The notes beneath the pieces are model-generated. The model was not told where the DNA came from. It searched no databases and saw only the letters and a program-made list of their open reading frames with translations. Made by a program: the position numbers and the translations under genes. From Paludibacteraceae bacterium (GTDB lineage Bacteria > Bacteroidota > Bacteroidia > Bacteroidales > Paludibacteraceae), in assembly GCA_905233415.1 (NCBI GenBank), contig CAJOEX010000019.1, positions 1-44,467 of the forward strand: DNA of 44,467 bases, read 5' to 3'. Every line of letters begins with the position of its first letter. The stretch's first letter is position 1. Below, one piece after another: positions 37,906-44,467 of this stretch.

Positions 37906-39372
37906 ATGTTGCACATTAACGAAGAGGTGTCGCGGTGTCTGTTATGCGCCGACGCGCCATGCGGTAAGAAAGCCGCACGAGCAATCCGAGCATTGCGTTT
38001 TGAGAACCTGTGGACAGCACGCGAACTGTTTGCCGAAATGAATGATGCAGAAATCGCAGCTGCCGAAAACGCTTGTATTCATTATGACAAGCCTATCCGT
38101 GTTGCCGAATTGAAAAAATGTTTGTGTTCCGGCAACGAAGCGACCTGTGCGCCGTCAGGCGAAGCCGGTCTTCCTTCTCTTGAACTCAACTTCTGTGACA
38201 TGGTCTGCGAGAACCCGTTCTTCTTGGCATCGTCGGCTATCTGCACAAACTACGAAATGGTTGCCCATGCCCTTGAAGCCGGTTGGGCAGGAGTGTTCTA
38301 CAAGACAATATGCAAGCAGGATATCCGCGAAGTGAGTCCGCGTTTTGATGCCGTGCGCAAGGAAGGCACGCCTTTTGTGGGCTTCCGTAATATGGAGCAG
38401 TTGAGCGAGAACCCGTACGACGTGGATTTCGACATTCTGCACCGCCTGAAAGTCAATTATCCGGGCAAGCGCATCATCGCGTCCATCATGGGCCAGACCG
38501 AAGAGGAGTGGGTAGAGTTGGCGAAGATGGCGGAAGCGGCAGGCTGTGATGCGGTAGAGCTGAACTTCTCATGTCCGCAGATGCGTCTCACCGGTCTCGG
38601 CTCCGATATCGGTCAGAACAACGAACTGATACTTTTCTACACGTCGTTTGTCAGCGAGGCGGTGAAGATACCTGTTATCCCGAAGATGACGCCGAACGTG
38701 ATGGGTCTGACCAAACCGGCGCTGTCATGTTTCTTCGGCGGAGCGCACGGTATAAGTGCCATTAACACCATCAAGTCCATTACGATGAGTGACGGCGCGG
38801 AGGTGAGTGGCAAAAAGACCGTCAGCGGTTATTCGGGCAAGGCGGTTAAGCCGATTGCGCTGCGCATGATTTACGAGATGACCGGAAACCCGATTTTGCA
38901 CAAAGCCGGTATTGAGAAACACATGGACATAAGCGGTATCGGCGGTATCGAAACATGGCGTGACGCATTGGAGTTCATCCAACTCGGTTGCCGCAACGTG
39001 CAGGTGTGCACGGCAGTCATGCAGTACGGCTATCGCATCATCGACGACCTTAAATTGGGCTTGCAACATTACATGCAGGAACGCGGTATCACGGAGTTGA
39101 AGAAACTGGTCGGCGAGGAGTTGAAGAACATTGTCCTGCCGTCTGACTTGGACCGTGACACGATGGTATTCCCGAAGATTGACCGCGTGAAATGTATCGG
39201 TTGCGGACGCTGTTACATATCTTGTGCGGACGGTGGTCATCAGGCCATTGAGTTTGGCGAAGACCGCAAACCGCGTATTGTCGGTACCAAGTGTGTAGGA
39301 TGCCATCTTTGTCGTCTTGTTTGCCCGACAGGAGCTATCGGTCAGGCTAATCGTATGCAAAAACGTAGTTGA
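37906..39372 (+). CDS. preA: PreA-like dihydropyrimidine dehydrogenase subunit with N-terminal cysteine segment
   Basis: A 488-residue flavoprotein. The core (about 88-400) is a dihydroorotate-dehydrogenase-like FMN barrel with ELNFSCPQM and GLGSDIGQ. Two 4Fe-4S ferredoxin motifs close it (CIGCGRCYISC and CVGCHLCRLVCP, about 420-480). PreA reduces uracil or thymine together with PreT, but no PreT gene is nearby. The first 80 residues (RCLLCADAPCGKKAARAIRALRF) resemble the start of PreT or of animal DPD, as if that iron-sulfur piece had been fused here without the NAD(P)H-binding part. Electrons may come from the flavodoxin-like neighbour. Confidence 0.85.
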   Translation: MLHINEEVSRCLLCADAPCGKKAARAIRALRFENLWTARELFAEMNDAEIAAAENACIHYDKPIRVAELKKCLCSGNEATCAPSGEAGLPSLELNFCDMVCENPFFLASSAICTNYEMVAHALEAGWAGVFYKTICKQDIREVSPRFDAVRKEGTPFVGFRNMEQLSENPYDVDFDILHRLKVNYPGKRIIASIMGQTEEEWVELAKMAEAAGCDAVELNFSCPQMRLTGLGSDIGQNNELILFYTSFVSEAVKIPVIPKMTPNVMGLTKPALSCFFGGAHGISAINTIKSITMSDGAEVSGKKTVSGYSGKAVKPIALRMIYEMTGNPILHKAGIEKHMDISGIGGIETWRDALEFIQLGCRNVQVCTAVMQYGYRIIDDLKLGLQHYMQERGITELKKLVGEELKNIVLPSDLDRDTMVFPKIDRVKCIGCGRCYISCADGGHQAIEFGEDRKPRIVGTKCVGCHLCRLVCPTGAIGQANRMQKRS

Positions 39373-39375
39373 TAT

Positions 39376-39990
39376 ATGAAGGTCTTGCTTATCAACGGCT
39401 CACCGCGGCGCAACGGAAATACCTTTCTTGCGCTGACGGAAATAGCCAATCAATTAGCCACGGAAGGGATTGACACGGAGATTGTTCAAATCGGTGTCAA
39501 ACCCGTCCGTGGTTGTATAGCCTGCGGACAATGCAAGAAAAACGGGGACAACCGCTGTGTGTTTGGTGACGACATCTGCAATGGCGTTTCGGAAAAGATG
39601 CGCAGTAGTGATGCCCTGATTGTTGGTTCGCCGGTTTATTATGGCCAGCCGAACGGTACCGTTTTGTCGCTTGTGCAGCGTATGCTGTATTCGGCAGGTG
39701 CTTTCTTCTCCGGTAAACCGGTAGCGGGAGTTGCTGTATGTCGTCGCGGAGGCGCTACCGCCGCTTTGCAGACACTCAATATGCCGTTTCAATTACTGAA
39801 TATGCCTATTGTCACTTCGCAGTACTGGAATATTGTTTATGGCCGTATGGAAGGTGAGGCGGCTTTGGATGCGGAAGGAATGCAGACCATGCGTTCGCTG
39901 GCGCAAAACATGGCTTTTCTCTTAAAAGCCACAAAGGATAAACCGCGTCCGCAATACGAGGAACGCCAGTCGATGCATTTTATTCGATAA
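39376..39990 (+). CDS. Flavodoxin-like NAD(P)H-dependent FMN reductase
   Basis: A 204-residue flavodoxin-fold protein with the FMN phosphate loop NGSPRRNGNT (residues 7-16), a cysteine pair (GCIACGQC, about 46-53) and VGSPVYYGQPNG. Proteins of this group carry FMN and often accept or donate electrons in small-molecule reductions. It starts 3 bp after preA, so the two probably act together or are at least co-produced. Confidence 0.87.
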   Translation: MKVLLINGSPRRNGNTFLALTEIANQLATEGIDTEIVQIGVKPVRGCIACGQCKKNGDNRCVFGDDICNGVSEKMRSSDALIVGSPVYYGQPNGTVLSLVQRMLYSAGAFFSGKPVAGVAVCRRGGATAALQTLNMPFQLLNMPIVTSQYWNIVYGRMEGEAALDAEGMQTMRSLAQNMAFLLKATKDKPRPQYEERQSMHFIR

Positions 39991-40008
39991 TTGAATAATA
40001 CAATTTTT

Positions 40009-41352
40009 ATGGCAAAATCTTTTTTTCAGGACTTGAATGCCCGTTTGAAGCAACGCTTAAGCCTTTTAGATTATTTGAATATGCCTGGTGCGGACGAAAA
40101 TATCCGCAGCAACATTCCTTTTACGGGGCCTAATGTCTATATTTTAGGTGTTGCAATAGTAATCGCCAGTGTGGGGTTGAATGTCAATTCTATTCCGGTT
40201 ATTATCGGAGCTATGTTGATATCCCCCTTGATGAGCCCGATAATTGGCTTCGGATATGCCTTGGGTACGAATGATACAATGCTGCTGTCAAAGTCGCTTA
40301 AAAACCTTGGTGTAATGGTTGGAATAAGTTTGTTGGCATCTACGTTGTACTTTCTGCTCACCCCGTTGGAAGTTGATAATCCGACTGAGTTGATGGCGAG
40401 GACAAATCCGTCAATATACGATGTGCTGATTGCGTTTTTTGGTGGCGTTGCGGGTATGCTGGAGATTTCTCGTAGGGACAAAGGTACCGTGATGTCCGGC
40501 GTTGCGATAGCCACAGCGTTAATGCCGCCTCTATGTACGGTAGGGTATGGTTTGGCTCATTTGAATTGGCAATATGCGACGGGCGCATTGTATTTGTTTT
40601 TTATCAATAGTGTCTTTATCGCACTGGCGGCGTATTTGGTAGTAAAGTTCCTCAAATATCCTCAAGTCGGAGAAAGAGCGGGATCCTATTACGGCCGTAT
40701 GATTACATACTCGTTATTGGTTTTGATCGTGATTGTACCTAGTGTATATACCGGATATAAGATTATTATGGAGAATAATTTCACTAAAACGGTGCGGCAT
40801 TTTGTAAAAGAGAATCAGTCGGTCGGTGGTACTTATATTTATGATTATTCGGTAGAGATGAACCAGACTCCGTATTTGTTGGAATTGCGATTGGCGGGTG
40901 AGTCGTTGTCAGATGACTCTCGTGCTGCATTGTATAATGCGGCAGAAAAACATGGTATTATGTCCTCGCAGATTGTAATTCATGAGGATGCTACAATACA
41001 TGTGAATCGGTTGAATGAGATAGAAATCATGAAGGATTGGATTGCTGCGAATGAGCAGCAAATCAAACTGCGAGATGATTCGATCAAGGTATTGAGCGCG
41101 CGCATGGCTGAATATGAACATAGCCGTCTTCCTGTTGCACAACTTGTGGCAGAATTGCAGGCGCAGTATCCTGAAATCGCGGAAGTAACCGTGGCGCAAG
41201 GAGCACATGTTGATGAACAGACGGCAGAATTAAAAACGGTGGTGGTTCTCCTTCACGTGAAGAAAAAAATGGCTGTAAAAGATGTGGAACGCATAGAAAA
41301 ATGGCTCCGTGTCCGATTGGACGTTACTTCAATCAAAGTAGTCGTATTGTAA
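40009..41352 (+). CDS. DUF389 membrane protein
   Basis: A 447-residue protein. The N-terminal half holds about six membrane helices with the DUF389 signature IIGAMLISPLMSPIIGFGYALG and VAIATALMPPLCTVGYGL. The C-terminal half (about 255-447) is soluble, with a coiled-coil-like stretch near 345-385. Function is unknown. ATG 40009 gives MAKSFFQDL; the TTG at 39991 lies directly after the preceding stop codon. Base composition here shifts toward AT compared with the upstream operon genes. Confidence 0.87.
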   Translation: MAKSFFQDLNARLKQRLSLLDYLNMPGADENIRSNIPFTGPNVYILGVAIVIASVGLNVNSIPVIIGAMLISPLMSPIIGFGYALGTNDTMLLSKSLKNLGVMVGISLLASTLYFLLTPLEVDNPTELMARTNPSIYDVLIAFFGGVAGMLEISRRDKGTVMSGVAIATALMPPLCTVGYGLAHLNWQYATGALYLFFINSVFIALAAYLVVKFLKYPQVGERAGSYYGRMITYSLLVLIVIVPSVYTGYKIIMENNFTKTVRHFVKENQSVGGTYIYDYSVEMNQTPYLLELRLAGESLSDDSRAALYNAAEKHGIMSSQIVIHEDATIHVNRLNEIEIMKDWIAANEQQIKLRDDSIKVLSARMAEYEHSRLPVAQLVAELQAQYPEIAEVTVAQGAHVDEQTAELKTVVVLLHVKKKMAVKDVERIEKWLRVRLDVTSIKVVVL

Positions 41353-41400
41353 GCAATCAGGAGGAAAGGAAAAAATTAAGAGATAAATACAAGTCGGTTG

Positions 41401-41445
41401 ATGAAAGGAAAGCTAATTTTTTCGGTCGGAAAGGAACGTTTGTGA
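41401..41445 (+). CDS. Possible 14-residue leader peptide before the PatB gene
   Basis: ATG 41401 opens a frame MKGKLIFSVGKERL that ends in TGA 41443-41445, one base before the ATG of the next gene. The tight TGA-T-ATG junction would allow re-initiation. It lies in the only sizeable gap (94 bp) of the operon. A purine-rich AGGAGGAAAGG sits at about 41360-41370, too far away to serve it. Chance is a real possibility. Confidence 0.25.
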   Translation: MKGKLIFSVGKERL

Positions 41446-41446
41446 T

Positions 41447-42580
41447 ATGATAGAATATGTTGACCGCCATAACACGAATTGCTACAAATGGGACTCCGAT
41501 TGTGCTCGTGGTTTCTTACCGCTTTGGGTTGCTGATATGGATTTTAAGGCTGCTACATGCATCCTTGCCGCATTGCAACGGAGATTAGACCATGGGGTGT
41601 TTGGCTATCAATATGTACCACAGGCTTATTATGATGCTATAGCTTCTTGGTTTGCGCGCCGTCATAATTGGGGTGGTATATCACGAGAAAACATCATCTA
41701 TACGTCAAGTGTCGTAGCTGCAGTCTCAGCTATTCTTCAAGCAATGACGAAACCAGGTGATAGTGTAGTCGTTCAGACTCCGGCGTATAATTGTTTCTTC
41801 TCATGTGTGGAGAATCTTGAATGCTGTTTGTCGGAGAGCCCGTTACTTGTCAAAGATGCGCATTATGAGGTTGATTGGCGCATTTTTGAACAGCAAATAA
41901 GTCAGGCTCGTGTCTTTCTATTATGCAATCCCCACAATCCAACAGGGCGCGTTTGGACACGTGAGGAATTGAAACGCATGGCTGCTGTGTGTGAGCGGTA
42001 TGGAGTATTTGTCATTGCTGATGAAATACATTGTGAGTTTACTTTTCCGAATGTTACATATACGCCTTATGCTACTGTAGCAAAAACGACTGATTATTGC
42101 GTATGCACTTCGCCTTCAAAGGCTTTTAATTTAGCCGGATTGCATTGTGCGAACATTTATGTGCCTGATGCCGATATATACCGACGCATTGACCATGCTG
42201 TGAATATTCATGAAGTATGCGAACTGAATCCATTTGGAATGGAGGCTTTAATAGCTGCTTATAACGAAGGCGAAGCGTGGCTTGATGAAGTACAGACAGT
42301 TATATATGACAATTACCGCTTTATGTGCGAATTCATCCGGGAGCACATGCCACAACTAATTGTCACACGTGCCGAAGGAACATATTTGATATGGGTTAAT
42401 ATCTCGGCGTTAGGAATGTCTGCTGAGGAGTTATGCCGAATTCTGGTGGAACGTGAAAAAGTACTCTTCAACCCGTCGGAAATGTATGGAGTTACGGGAT
42501 ATATCCGTATAAATATCGCTACATCTCGTGACAACCTTGCAGAGGCTCTTAATCGCCTGAAACATTGTATTGCACTATGA
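41447..42580 (+). CDS. PatB/MalY-type cystathionine beta-lyase (C-S lyase)
   Basis: A 377-residue fold-type I PLP enzyme. The PLP-binding lysine is Lys225 in SPSKAFNLAGLH. LPLWVADMDF at the start, NPHNPTGRVW and ADEIHCEF are hallmarks of the MalY/PatB group. Such enzymes cleave cystathionine to homocysteine, pyruvate and ammonia and can degrade cysteine. Its stop overlaps the start of the GH53 gene by 4 bp. Confidence 0.92.
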   Translation: MIEYVDRHNTNCYKWDSDCARGFLPLWVADMDFKAATCILAALQRRLDHGVFGYQYVPQAYYDAIASWFARRHNWGGISRENIIYTSSVVAAVSAILQAMTKPGDSVVVQTPAYNCFFSCVENLECCLSESPLLVKDAHYEVDWRIFEQQISQARVFLLCNPHNPTGRVWTREELKRMAAVCERYGVFVIADEIHCEFTFPNVTYTPYATVAKTTDYCVCTSPSKAFNLAGLHCANIYVPDADIYRRIDHAVNIHEVCELNPFGMEALIAAYNEGEAWLDEVQTVIYDNYRFMCEFIREHMPQLIVTRAEGTYLIWVNISALGMSAEELCRILVEREKVLFNPSEMYGVTGYIRINIATSRDNLAEALNRLKHCIAL

Positions 42581-43761
42581 GAAAGATTCTCCTTGCCTTT
42601 TTCATATGTTTTGTGACTTGTGTTCACGCCCAAACGCCGTCCTTTACATGTGGTGTGGACATCAGTTGGTGCACGGAGATGGAAGCTGACGGGCGCACGT
42701 TCCGTAATTCAACCGGCACAGAGACGGACATCTTTGCCCTCATGAAAGAGCTTGGCATGAATGCCGTCCGGCTGCGGGTCTGGGTCAATCCGACGCGTTA
42801 CGGCTATGGAGCATGGTGTGACAAGGCGGATGTTCTGCAAAAAGCACGTCGTGCACATGCACAAGGGTTGGATTTGATGATTGATTTCCATTATAGTGAT
42901 TTCTTTGCAGACCCGGGCAGGCAGACCAAACCGCTTGACTGGGAGGACTATTCAACGGCGCAAATCAAGACCGCAATCACACAGCATACTGTAGATGTCT
43001 TGCAAGCCCTCAAGGACGAAGGAATCATTCCGCGTTGGGTGCAGGTGGGCAACGAAACCAATAGTGGCATGATTTGGGAGGACGGACGCATAGATTGGAA
43101 CAAAACAGGCACAGCCCGTTTTACGGATTATGTGGCATTGAGCAATGCCGGTTATGAGGCTGTTAAAAGTGTGCTGCCGGATGCATTGGTTATCGTTCAT
43201 CTTGGTGGGGCGGAGAGTGCACAATGTTTTTTTGGCGACTTTCAGGCGGCTGGCGGAAAAGTGGATATGATAGGACTCAGCCACTACCCGACAGCCGATG
43301 AATGGAATAGTGTGGCTCAATCCGCTACGCATAGCAATATCAACGCCGCGCAATGGGTTGCTCAGGCAGCACAGTCATTCGGTGTACCGGTTATGATTTG
43401 CGAAACAGGTTTTGATGTCAGCAATCCTGATCTGGCGAATAGTGTGATGACAGATCTGTTCAACCGAATGACTGCCATTCCGCAATGTGCAGGAATCTTC
43501 TATTGGGAACCGGAGACGGACGGTGTTTGGCGGCCGGCATGTTACGCTCAATTCGGTTGGGAGGCATACCGTATGGGAGCCTTTACTACCAATGGTCAAC
43601 CGACGGCTGCATTGGATGCCTTTGCTGATTTCCCGACGGAAACAACAACCATCTCCTCTGAGCTTCCGACCGGAACGAAAGTCTTCCATGCCGGTCAGCT
43701 GTTTGTGATACGGAATAACAAAATCTACACTATCCTCGGCCAGCCGACAGATAAGTTCTAG
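42577..43761 (+). CDS. GH53 arabinogalactan endo-beta-1,4-galactanase
   Basis: A 394-residue secreted glycosidase. A signal peptide (1-18) precedes a GH53 TIM barrel with acid/base Glu160 in VQVGNETNSGMIW and nucleophile Glu276 in MICETGF. It cuts beta-1,4-galactan side chains of pectin, which points to plant cell wall use. The last 25 residues (FHAGQLFVIRNNKIYTILG) resemble the tail of the leucine-rich repeat protein at 29150-29220 and may be an export or anchoring tag. ATG 42577 gives the signal peptide. It ends convergent with a small minus-strand gene, the stops overlapping by two bases. Confidence 0.93.
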   Translation: MRKILLAFFICFVTCVHAQTPSFTCGVDISWCTEMEADGRTFRNSTGTETDIFALMKELGMNAVRLRVWVNPTRYGYGAWCDKADVLQKARRAHAQGLDLMIDFHYSDFFADPGRQTKPLDWEDYSTAQIKTAITQHTVDVLQALKDEGIIPRWVQVGNETNSGMIWEDGRIDWNKTGTARFTDYVALSNAGYEAVKSVLPDALVIVHLGGAESAQCFFGDFQAAGGKVDMIGLSHYPTADEWNSVAQSATHSNINAAQWVAQAAQSFGVPVMICETGFDVSNPDLANSVMTDLFNRMTAIPQCAGIFYWEPETDGVWRPACYAQFGWEAYRMGAFTTNGQPTAALDAFADFPTETTTISSELPTGTKVFHAGQLFVIRNNKIYTILGQPTDKF

Positions 43762-43964
43762 CGCACGGTTTTTGCTGCCTGCGCCGCCGTTTTCAGGGCG
43801 TTCTGGCAGGCAATGTTCTTGGTGTGTATCGCTTTGGACGGGTTCAACAGGTCCATCGCCATTTGTTCACGTTTGCACGGACAGCCCTTCAAAACAAGCG
43901 ATTCCGAGCGGTTCAACTTCCCGCGGATGCGGGCAAATAAGCCGGTTAATTGTACTTTACTCAT
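43758..43964 (-). CDS. Small basic protein, paralogue of the next gene
   Basis: A 68-residue basic protein of unknown function, with no signal peptide or membrane helix. It begins MSKVQLTGLFARIRGKLNRS and ends PSKAIHTKNIACQNALKTAA plus a basic tail. The pattern M-[SG]-K-V..RG.L.R at the start and P-[SN]-[KR]..H......QN.L...A near the end is shared with the gene at 44050-44313, so the two are probably diverged copies. Two cysteines (GCPCK) are in the middle. Confidence 0.6.
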   Translation of the reverse strand: MSKVQLTGLFARIRGKLNRSESLVLKGCPCKREQMAMDLLNPSKAIHTKNIACQNALKTAAQAAKTVR

Positions 43965-43995
43965 AATTGTTTTGGGTTAATAATTAATCTATAAC

Positions 43996-44045
43996 GTTTT
44001 GCTGCGAAGCAAAACCATTTTAACGCTTTAACGTCGCGCAGCGAC
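43996..44045. repeat. Two hairpins between the small minus-strand genes
   Basis: GTTTTGCT/AGCAAAAC with a GCGA tetraloop (43996-44015) and GTCGC/GCGAC with loop GCA (44033-44045). They separate the two paralogous small genes. No T-tract follows on either strand, so they may stabilise mRNA rather than terminate. Confidence 0.5.
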
Positions 44046-44049
44046 CATC

Positions 44050-44313
44050 TTAACTGAACGGTATTTCAAGCTGGTTCTTGAAATGACGTTCCTGCCAATC
44101 CAGATGTCTTTGTCTGCCGTATTTTTCGGCGAAATCCAGGCGGTTTTGTGTCTCGGCTGCCGATGCCACGTGGCCTTTGCGGTTCGGTCTTGCCTGAACG
44201 ATATGCATCACTCCGCCTCCGCGTTCCGGGTATCGCCGGATGTAATAGGGGTCACCGCGTATCAGGATTCCCCGCACCGATTGAATCGGATTATTGAATG
44301 TTACTTTTCCCAT
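44050..44313 (-). CDS. Small conserved-looking protein of unknown function
   Basis: An 87-residue basic protein starting MGKVTFNNPIQSVRGILIRG, with a central DPYYIRRYPERGGGVMHIVQ and a PNRKGHVASAAETQNRLDFA motif. It has no signal peptide or membrane helix. I have the impression of similar short proteins in Bacteroidetes but cannot name a family. ATG 44313 is chosen; the 16 residues of upstream extension are low-complexity. It resembles the neighbour at 43758-43964 at both ends. Confidence 0.65.
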   Translation of the reverse strand: MGKVTFNNPIQSVRGILIRGDPYYIRRYPERGGGVMHIVQARPNRKGHVASAAETQNRLDFAEKYGRQRHLDWQERHFKNQLEIPFS

Positions 44314-44467
44314 CTTTTTCTTTGTTTTATTTTTTGGGGGTCCCCATAGAAACCAAGCCAACGGCTGTTTCGCATGGGGAGAGCGAGCGTTACCATCACG
44401 GGACCATCTCCTTTTTCAAGCCCCTTTCAAAAACTTGACATATTCAATATAACCCGCTAAGACACCC

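Noticed and set aside
29519..43761. The long operon as a defence island
   Set aside because: Alarmone enzymes and HD proteins occur in some phage-defence systems, but there is no nuclease, toxin or phage sensor here, and metabolic genes dominate the operon.
44314..44467. A further gene at the right edge
   Set aside because: Only a 16-codon extension of the small gene and a GGGGGTCCCC dyad are visible; nothing can be supported before the window ends.

Overview
The window is chromosomal DNA of a Bacteroidota bacterium, most likely a Bacteroidales member of a gut or rumen type. Three things point there. Promoters follow the Bacteroidetes form TTTG (or TTG), 19-20 nt, TAnnTTTG (seven good examples). 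Genes almost never have Shine-Dalgarno sites, the exception being rpsU. Lineage families are present (DUF6913, DUF4271, BspA-type leucine-rich repeats, a type IX-like secretion tail, TIGR02172 kinases). No name below order level is justified.

Layout. 1-940: tRNA-Asp on the minus strand, then tRNA-Leu and rpsU sharing one promoter. 1054-8600: an efflux operon (TetR regulator, TolC-type channel, lipoprotein adaptor, RND pump, PII-like small protein) ending in murI. 8597-14185: ssb on the minus strand, then a secreted nuclease, ligA, a DUF6913 gene and dapA. 14335-25265: a long minus-strand housekeeping block which, in order of transcription, is acpP, fabF, a small winged-helix gene, asd, a U32-family gene, DUF4271, hemD, rnpA, yidD, trmD, two FKBP isomerases, a flippase and truA.

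25266-29518 is an accessory stretch: a hairpin-rich GC-richer region, a PIN toxin-antitoxin pair, a 173-nt element that folds into a long rod, and an AT-rich BspA-like gene broken by a frameshift. 29519-43761 reads as one operon of twelve genes behind one recognisable promoter: an ADH-ALDH fusion, a SpoIIE-type phosphatase/kinase with its STAS partner, a small alarmone synthetase, a TIGR02172 kinase, an HD alarmone-hydrolase-like protein, a tyrosine-phosphatase-like protein, a PreA-like protein, a flavodoxin-like reductase, a DUF389 membrane protein, a PatB-type C-S lyase and a GH53 galactanase. Two small paralogous minus-strand genes close the window.

The most distinctive signals are: (1) short tandem repeat arrays of 7, 8 or 11 bp that fill many intergenic gaps, often starting at a stop codon, with two in-frame copies inside ligA and in the linker of the ADH-ALDH fusion; (2) the 43-bp nested rod at 26550-26722 with an alternative pairing; (3) the coupling of a partner-switching module to separate alarmone-synthesising and alarmone-degrading proteins in one operon.
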